Positions 5,729-9,255 of a stretch of DNA of 9,255 nucleotides are shown piece after piece; positions within the stretch are counted from its first letter, which is position 1; every line of letters starts with the position of its first letter. Both the position numbers and the translations under genes were made by a program. Origin of the DNA: DASXTB01 sp036505615. Its GTDB lineage: Bacteria; Acidobacteriota; UBA6911; JACQSX01. Location: assembly GCA_036505615.1 (NCBI GenBank), contig DASXTB010000242.1:1-9255 (forward strand). Direction: 5' to 3'. The notes under the pieces were generated by a model, which was given only the letters and a program-made list of their open reading frames with translations, was not told the DNA's origin and did not search any database.

Positions 5729-6808
5729 GTGAAACACACATGCATCATCGTCACTCACTACGGCGGACCCGATGCAATTCGGGTGGTTGAAGAAGAGTGC
5801 CCCGAGCCGAAGGACGGTGAAGTGCGGGTGAGAGTGCTGGCCGCAGGCGTCTCCTTGCCCGACATCATGGCGCGCGAGGGCGTTCATCCCGAAACGCCCC
5901 AGGTGCCCTTCACGCCGGGGTGGGATCTGGTAGGCGTGGTGGATCGGCTCGGCGACGGTGCCTCTGGAATCGAACCAGGCCAGATAGTTGCCGCGATGCC
6001 GATCAGCGGTGCGTACGCGGAGTTCGTCTGCCTGCCGCAACGTGAACTGGTTCCAGTGCCATCTGGGTTGGACGCCGCCGAGGCTGTCAGTCTCGTACTG
6101 AACTACATCACGGCGTACCAGATGATGCATCGTTCCGCGAAGGTCAGACCAGGCCAGCGCGTGTTGATTCACGGCGCGGCAGGCGGGGTTGGCTCGGCAC
6201 TCTTGCAGCTTGGACGCCTGGCCGGGCTGGAGATGTATGGTACCTGTTCAGCGCGAGGGGCGCCGGCTGTTTCCGACCTGGGCGGTATCCCAATCGATTA
6301 CGAGCATCAGGACTTCGTGACAGAAATTCACCGCCTCACGAGCGAGGGCGTGGACCTCGCCTTTGACCCCATCGGTGGTAGCCACATCTGGCATTCCCGC
6401 AAGGCTCTCCGTCCTGGCGGGAGGGTCGTGGCCTACGGCAATACTACCTCGCTACGTGGGGAGGGATTGACTTCAGGTCGTCCAGGTCGTCGTAATCGCT
6501 TGCATGGAATCCCCATTTACGGGCTGTATATCGCTGGCGGCTGGCTGCTCCCGGGCCGGAAACGGGTGGTCCCCTACAGCATCCAGACGCTTAAGCGGCT
6601 GAAACCGGCATGGTTTCGCCAGGATTTGATTGCCCTGCTTGACCTGCTCAAACAGCAGAAGATCAAGCCGCTCGTCGCGCAGCGATTTCCTCTTGTCGAG
6701 GCAAGACAGGCGCACGAGCTGCTCGCGAAGGGCGGCGTGATAGGCAAGATCGTGCTCGTGCGCAACGGGTCGTCGTTTGAATCGGGAGCGCGATGCTGTC
6801 CGGATTGA
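5729..6808 (+). CDS. Zinc-independent quinone oxidoreductase-like MDR protein
   Basis: This is a medium-chain dehydrogenase/reductase of the NADPH:quinone oxidoreductase (QOR/zeta-crystallin) type, 359 residues. The N-terminal GroES-like domain has VTHYGGPDAIRVVE, EVRVRVLAAGVSLPDIMAREG and PFTPGWDLVGVV. The Rossmann fold has the cofactor loop HGAAGGVGSALLQLGRLAG (AAGGVGS at about 150-156), and FDPIGG and LRPGGRVVAYG follow. No zinc-ligand cluster is seen, as expected for QOR. It probably reduces quinones or activated alkenes with NAD(P)H in the cytoplasm; the true substrate is unknown. GTG 5729 is chosen because GAGGA (5716-5720) lies eight bases before it and the protein begins there. The open frame back to 5402 overlaps the preceding gene in another frame and is not coding. 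Confidence 0.88.
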   Translation: MKHTCIIVTHYGGPDAIRVVEEECPEPKDGEVRVRVLAAGVSLPDIMAREGVHPETPQVPFTPGWDLVGVVDRLGDGASGIEPGQIVAAMPISGAYAEFVCLPQRELVPVPSGLDAAEAVSLVLNYITAYQMMHRSAKVRPGQRVLIHGAAGGVGSALLQLGRLAGLEMYGTCSARGAPAVSDLGGIPIDYEHQDFVTEIHRLTSEGVDLAFDPIGGSHIWHSRKALRPGGRVVAYGNTTSLRGEGLTSGRPGRRNRLHGIPIYGLYIAGGWLLPGRKRVVPYSIQTLKRLKPAWFRQDLIALLDLLKQQKIKPLVAQRFPLVEARQAHELLAKGGVIGKIVLVRNGSSFESGARCCPD

Positions 6809-6831
6809 CGCCACAGTCCGGCGATCAATCC
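6802..6831 (+). terminator. Strong hairpin over the oxidoreductase stop codon, likely terminator
   Basis: GGATTGACGCC (6802-6812) pairs with GGCG-A-TCAATCC (6820-6831), giving 11 base pairs with one bulged A and a 7-base loop. The TGA stop (6806-6808) is inside the stem. No U-run follows, so termination may need Rho. It separates the oxidoreductase from the hydrolase, 76 bases further on. Confidence 0.55.
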
Positions 6832-6907
6832 TCAGGCAGTCCGCTGGCGCCGGTAAACACCCAACCGGTACCCGCTGTTACTGGGCACCCAATCCTTTAA
6901 ACTAGTT

Positions 6908-7927
6908 ATGGAGTCGCGCGCCAGACGTAACACAATTACCAAAGTGAGCTTGTCCATCCTGGGAACGCTCCTGATCGTATTGGCTATTATCACCTACCAC
7001 ACTTATCGGCAAGACATCCACGCCGCACGCGCTCGAGTCTCATCCGGCAGCCAGGTGGTGAACACGGCATGCGGTCCGATCGAATATGCTGCCGGCGGAA
7101 AGGGAATCCCCGTCCTTATGATTCACGGCGCCGGCGGAGGCTTCGACCAGGGTCTGGAGACTGGATGGCCGTTACTCGACAACGGCTTCCAGTTGATAGC
7201 CGTGTCAAGGTTCGGTTATCTGCGCACTCCTTTCCCAACCGATGCATCGCCTGCGGCTCAAGCCGATGCCCACATCTGCTTACTCGACGCACTGAACCTG
7301 CCGAAGGTAGTTGTCATCGGTCTTTCCGCCGGTGCTCCATCAGCTATGCAGCTTTGTCTGCGCCATCCCGAGCGGCGCAGGGCCATGGTTCTTCTTGTTC
7401 CCATAGCGTTTGCGCCGCCACCCGCAGGCAAATCGCAGCAGCAGCCTTCGGCAGTTACTCAGTTTGTGATGAATACGGCTCTGAGATCTGACTTCGTTTC
7501 TTGGATCCTGACGAAGCTTGCACGAGAAACCATGGTGGAGACCATACTGGCCACGCCCGCCTCCGACTTTAGAAATGCGACTCCAGACGAGCAAGAGCGC
7601 GTTGTCCGATTACTACGCCACATCCTCCCTATCAGTCGCCGCGAGAAGGGACTGTGGAACGATGCTGTTGTGTCCGCCTCGATTCCGCGCTACGAGTTGG
7701 AGCGCTTCACCGTTCCAGCGCTTGTCATCAGCGCGGAGAACGATCTGTTCGGGACTTTCAGGAGCGCGCGTTACACAGCAGAACACGTTCCCGGTGCTCA
7801 TTTCGTCGGCTTTGCGACCGGCGGTCACCTGCTTGCTGGGCGCCAACAAGAGGCGTGGTCCGCACTGAGGGAATTTCTGAATAAGGCGCCCGATGAAAGG
7901 CAGAGTATAAAGGCTGGAAGTACGTGA
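6908..7927 (+). CDS. Membrane-anchored alpha/beta hydrolase
   Basis: The product is 339 residues. A basic start (MESRARRNTITK) and one hydrophobic segment at about 13-30 indicate a signal anchor with the catalytic domain outside the inner membrane. The alpha/beta-hydrolase fold is clear. The oxyanion region is MIHGAGGGFDQG (71-82), the nucleophile elbow is GLSAGA with Ser140, the acid is likely Asp279 in SAENDLFG, and His307 is in TGGHLLAG. The triad is complete, so it should be active. The substrate (ester, epoxide or other) cannot be told from sequence. The ATG at 6908 lacks a Shine-Dalgarno. TTTAAACT at 6896-6903 could be a -10 box giving a nearly leaderless mRNA (speculative). The stop overlaps the next ATG as TGATG, suggesting coupled translation. 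Confidence 0.88.
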   Translation: MESRARRNTITKVSLSILGTLLIVLAIITYHTYRQDIHAARARVSSGSQVVNTACGPIEYAAGGKGIPVLMIHGAGGGFDQGLETGWPLLDNGFQLIAVSRFGYLRTPFPTDASPAAQADAHICLLDALNLPKVVVIGLSAGAPSAMQLCLRHPERRRAMVLLVPIAFAPPPAGKSQQQPSAVTQFVMNTALRSDFVSWILTKLARETMVETILATPASDFRNATPDEQERVVRLLRHILPISRREKGLWNDAVVSASIPRYELERFTVPALVISAENDLFGTFRSARYTAEHVPGAHFVGFATGGHLLAGRQQEAWSALREFLNKAPDERQSIKAGST

Positions 7928-8093
7928 TGCGGTTGGCGTTCGATGACAAGAAGCTGGTCGAGTACTCAATCAGCTTCTACCAGCGCTCGCCCGCTAGCGA
8001 ATGGTACGACGAGATCCGCTACGACAGCCACGAGAGGAAATCAAGAAAATCATCGATAATTACGTGAGCGAGTTAGAAGGAGTAATTAAATGA
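7927..8093 (+). pseudogene. Broken small gene, toxin-like (possible DUF6516/TumE- or DUF7718-type)
   Basis: ATG 7927 overlaps the hydrolase stop and opens a 46-codon frame to TGA 8065-8067. It encodes KKLVEYSISFYQRS and EWYDEIRYDSHE, like the start of small 'RYDxxH' toxin-like proteins of toxin-antitoxin loci. After DSHE the frame degrades into Lys/Ser/Arg. From 8034 another frame reads EEIKKIIDNYVSELEGVIK and stops at 8091-8093, overlapping the next ATG as ATGA. That is a natural C-terminus coupled to the next gene. The simplest reading is one gene with a net internal frameshift near 8025-8035, and also a probable deletion, since the joined parts (about 55 residues) are short and the expected middle with further His residues is missing. 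The family assignment is from memory and tentative. Confidence 0.55.
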
Positions 8094-8356
8094 GCAGACG
8101 ACTGATAATCGAGTCTTCGGAACAAGGGCGCAGGGAGATTGATTATTCGTCACTGTCTCTGCGGGAAATCGACAGGCGCGTCAAGGCCTACGAGAAAAAG
8201 TATCGCACGTCCTTTGCCAGACACAGTAAGCAGTTCAGCTGCTCGGATGCGTCACCTTTAGAAATGACAGACATCATGGATTGGGAATATCTGGAGCAAG
8301 AGAAGAAGGAAAGGTGGCTGGCAAGGCGGGAAGAGAAAAACATTCGCCTCCAATGA
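8090..8356 (+). CDS. Small protein, probable partner of the broken toxin-like gene
   Basis: The product is 88 residues, strongly charged and mostly helical. The central SLREIDRRVKAYEKKYRTSFARH (about 22-44) resembles 'SLRELExxVxxYExKYGMSF' segments in small antitoxin-like proteins next to RYDxxH-type genes (from memory). MDWEYLEQEKKERWLARREEK closes it. No DNA-binding fold is obvious. The ATG at 8090 has a good AAGGAG (8077-8082). It overlaps by ATGA the stop of the degraded upstream reading frame, so the two once formed an operon. If this is an antitoxin, it may persist after its toxin was inactivated. It could also be a plain hypothetical protein. Confidence 0.75.
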   Translation: MSRRLIIESSEQGRREIDYSSLSLREIDRRVKAYEKKYRTSFARHSKQFSCSDASPLEMTDIMDWEYLEQEKKERWLARREEKNIRLQ

Positions 8357-8384
8357 AACTTAAGCGCTAGAGATAAATTTCTCC

Positions 8385-8410
8385 GGGTAAGCCTGAAGAA
8401 AATACCCTTT
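8385..8410 (+). terminator. Weak hairpin with short T-run
   Basis: GGGTA (8385-8389) pairs with TACCC (8403-8407) around 13 bases and is followed by TTT. It lies 29 bases after the 88-residue gene. The stem is short, so this is only a candidate terminator. Nothing else was recognised in 8357-8557. Confidence 0.25.
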
Positions 8411-8557
8411 CCGCGCTTCGGATGGACCCTCAGTGCGCATTAGGAAACGCTGTTTTTCTAGCGGAGCTTGATCTGAAGCACGGCACGGGGAAGGCTGTCC
8501 GGTCGGCGGGCCTCATGTGTCGCTGTCGTCTGAGGTTTCGGCAAGTGGGTCAATGCT

Positions 8558-9255
8558 GTGACTACTATAATTCCAGCCGCAGCCTATAAAGCCAACCGAG
8601 AAGCGTATTGCTACTGTGACCCGGACGTCGAGTTCACAATTGTGCAGACTGCGACTCTGCCTTACGTCGGTTCATTCAAAGGCATCTTCCCGTGCACTGT
8701 CCCTTCATTTCCTCCAGGCGCTGTCAACATGAGAAAACTTGAAACAATCTGTCAGTCTGTCTTCCGTGACTGTAGTGTGGCTCAGAAAAACTGCGCTTGG
8801 GTGAATGCATATCTCGAAAACTTGCAGCAAGTAGCATGCGCAATCGTTCATTGGAAGATGGCATCGCAAGGCGGGAGATCTGGGCGGATGGTTAAGAACG
8901 TCCTGGCAAAGTGGGACGATAGCACACATAAGCAGTTGCTTTTGGCGTATGAAAAGCGAGACCTGTCCATGTTCCGCATAGGTGGAATAAAGATTCCGAC
9001 TGCCACTGCCTTTCTTCGTTTCTTATTTCCTGAAGTGTTTGGGATAATGGACAGCCGTGTGGTCAAGAATCACACACAACCTAGAGGAATCACAACTCTG
9101 AGCGTTCGAACGGACGGCTACATTAACGATTCACCGCAAAACATCAACAAGTGGACCACTGAATACATCCCGTTTCTCACTAGAGAAGCTCAAGCACTGA
9201 ACGATGATGGAGTAACATTTAACGATATTGATGGGAGCGGAAACTCGATAACAGT
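8558..9255 (+). CDS. Unknown protein with HhH-GPD-like segment, 5' part (runs off the window)
   Basis: The frame is open from the stop at 8531-8533 to the window end, so the gene is cut. GTG 8558 is the first usable start but lacks a clear Shine-Dalgarno. ATG 8729 (codon 58) with a weak AGG upstream is the alternative. From GTG, 232 codons are visible. A helical region (ENLQQVACAIVHWKMAS) precedes FRIGGIKIPTATAFLRF (about 139-155), which looks like a helix-hairpin-helix. FPEVFGIMDSRVV follows, with Asp165 where HhH-GPD glycosylases have their catalytic Asp. Similar 'GI.vptASAiL.fl.Pe.fgi.D.R' segments occur in uncharacterised, sometimes defence-associated proteins (from memory). It seems less GC-rich than the genes to the left, suggesting separate origin. 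The missing 3' end prevents naming it. Confidence 0.6.
   Translation, partial: MTTIIPAAAYKANREAYCYCDPDVEFTIVQTATLPYVGSFKGIFPCTVPSFPPGAVNMRKLETICQSVFRDCSVAQKNCAWVNAYLENLQQVACAIVHWKMASQGGRSGRMVKNVLAKWDDSTHKQLLLAYEKRDLSMFRIGGIKIPTATAFLRFLFPEVFGIMDSRVVKNHTQPRGITTLSVRTDGYINDSPQNINKWTTEYIPFLTREAQALNDDGVTFNDIDGSGNSIT

Noticed and set aside
8481..8496. Third possible -24/-12 box (CGGCACGGGGAAGGCT) upstream of the last ORF
   Set aside because: GG and GC have the right spacing, but the TTGC block is AGGC and the leading T is C. Too weak to call.
8422..8589. 55-codon ORF from ATG 8422
   Set aside because: No Shine-Dalgarno, no recognisable motif, Cys/Arg-rich translation, and it overlaps the better supported ORF from 8558.

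Overview
The window is a piece of bacterial chromosome, most likely from an uncultured member of the Acidobacteriota. This is an inference. It rests on moderately high GC coding sequence, on intergenic repeats containing 'TGAGCCGCG...AGCAAGCGGAC' that I associate from memory with acidobacterial genomes, and on secreted small proteins of an acidobacterial look. All recognisable genes lie on the + strand. No rRNA, tRNA, CRISPR array or intact transposase was seen.

Layout. (1) 1-240: the 3' part of an unrecognised ORF whose last codons and stop lie inside a dispersed repeat. (2) 525-3203: a complete pyruvate,phosphate dikinase gene (ppdK), the best-supported gene here. (3) 3204-3638: a rich non-coding stretch holding tandem and inverted repeat copies, a nested stem structure, a 15-bp palindrome and a consensus-perfect sigma-54 (-24/-12) promoter. 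(4) 3639-4118: an Hsp20 small heat-shock protein, with leader hairpins that could hide its ribosome-binding site and start codon. (5) 4119-4459: a strong hairpin, then a second near-consensus sigma-54 promoter. (6) 4460-5002: a secreted protein resembling the periplasmic chaperone family OmpH/Skp. (7) 5003-5285: a palindromic element of about 180 bp. (8) 5286-5675: a small secreted Cys/His-motif protein. (9) 5729-6808: a zinc-independent quinone oxidoreductase-like MDR enzyme, ended by a strong hairpin. (10) 6908-7927: a membrane-anchored alpha/beta hydrolase. (11) 7927-8356: what looks like a two-gene toxin-antitoxin-like unit with a broken first gene. (12) 8558-end: the start of a less GC-rich ORF with an HhH-GPD-like segment, cut by the window edge.

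How the genes may work together. The most interesting idea is a sigma-54-controlled protein-quality module. A cytoplasmic holdase (Hsp20) and a probable periplasmic Skp-like chaperone each follow a -24/-12 promoter, and the Hsp20 start codon may also be gated by RNA structure. PpdK is a separate central-carbon gene. The right end (broken toxin-like gene, small partner protein, HhH-GPD-like ORF of different composition) looks like accessory DNA. All family assignments are by eye; no database search was run.
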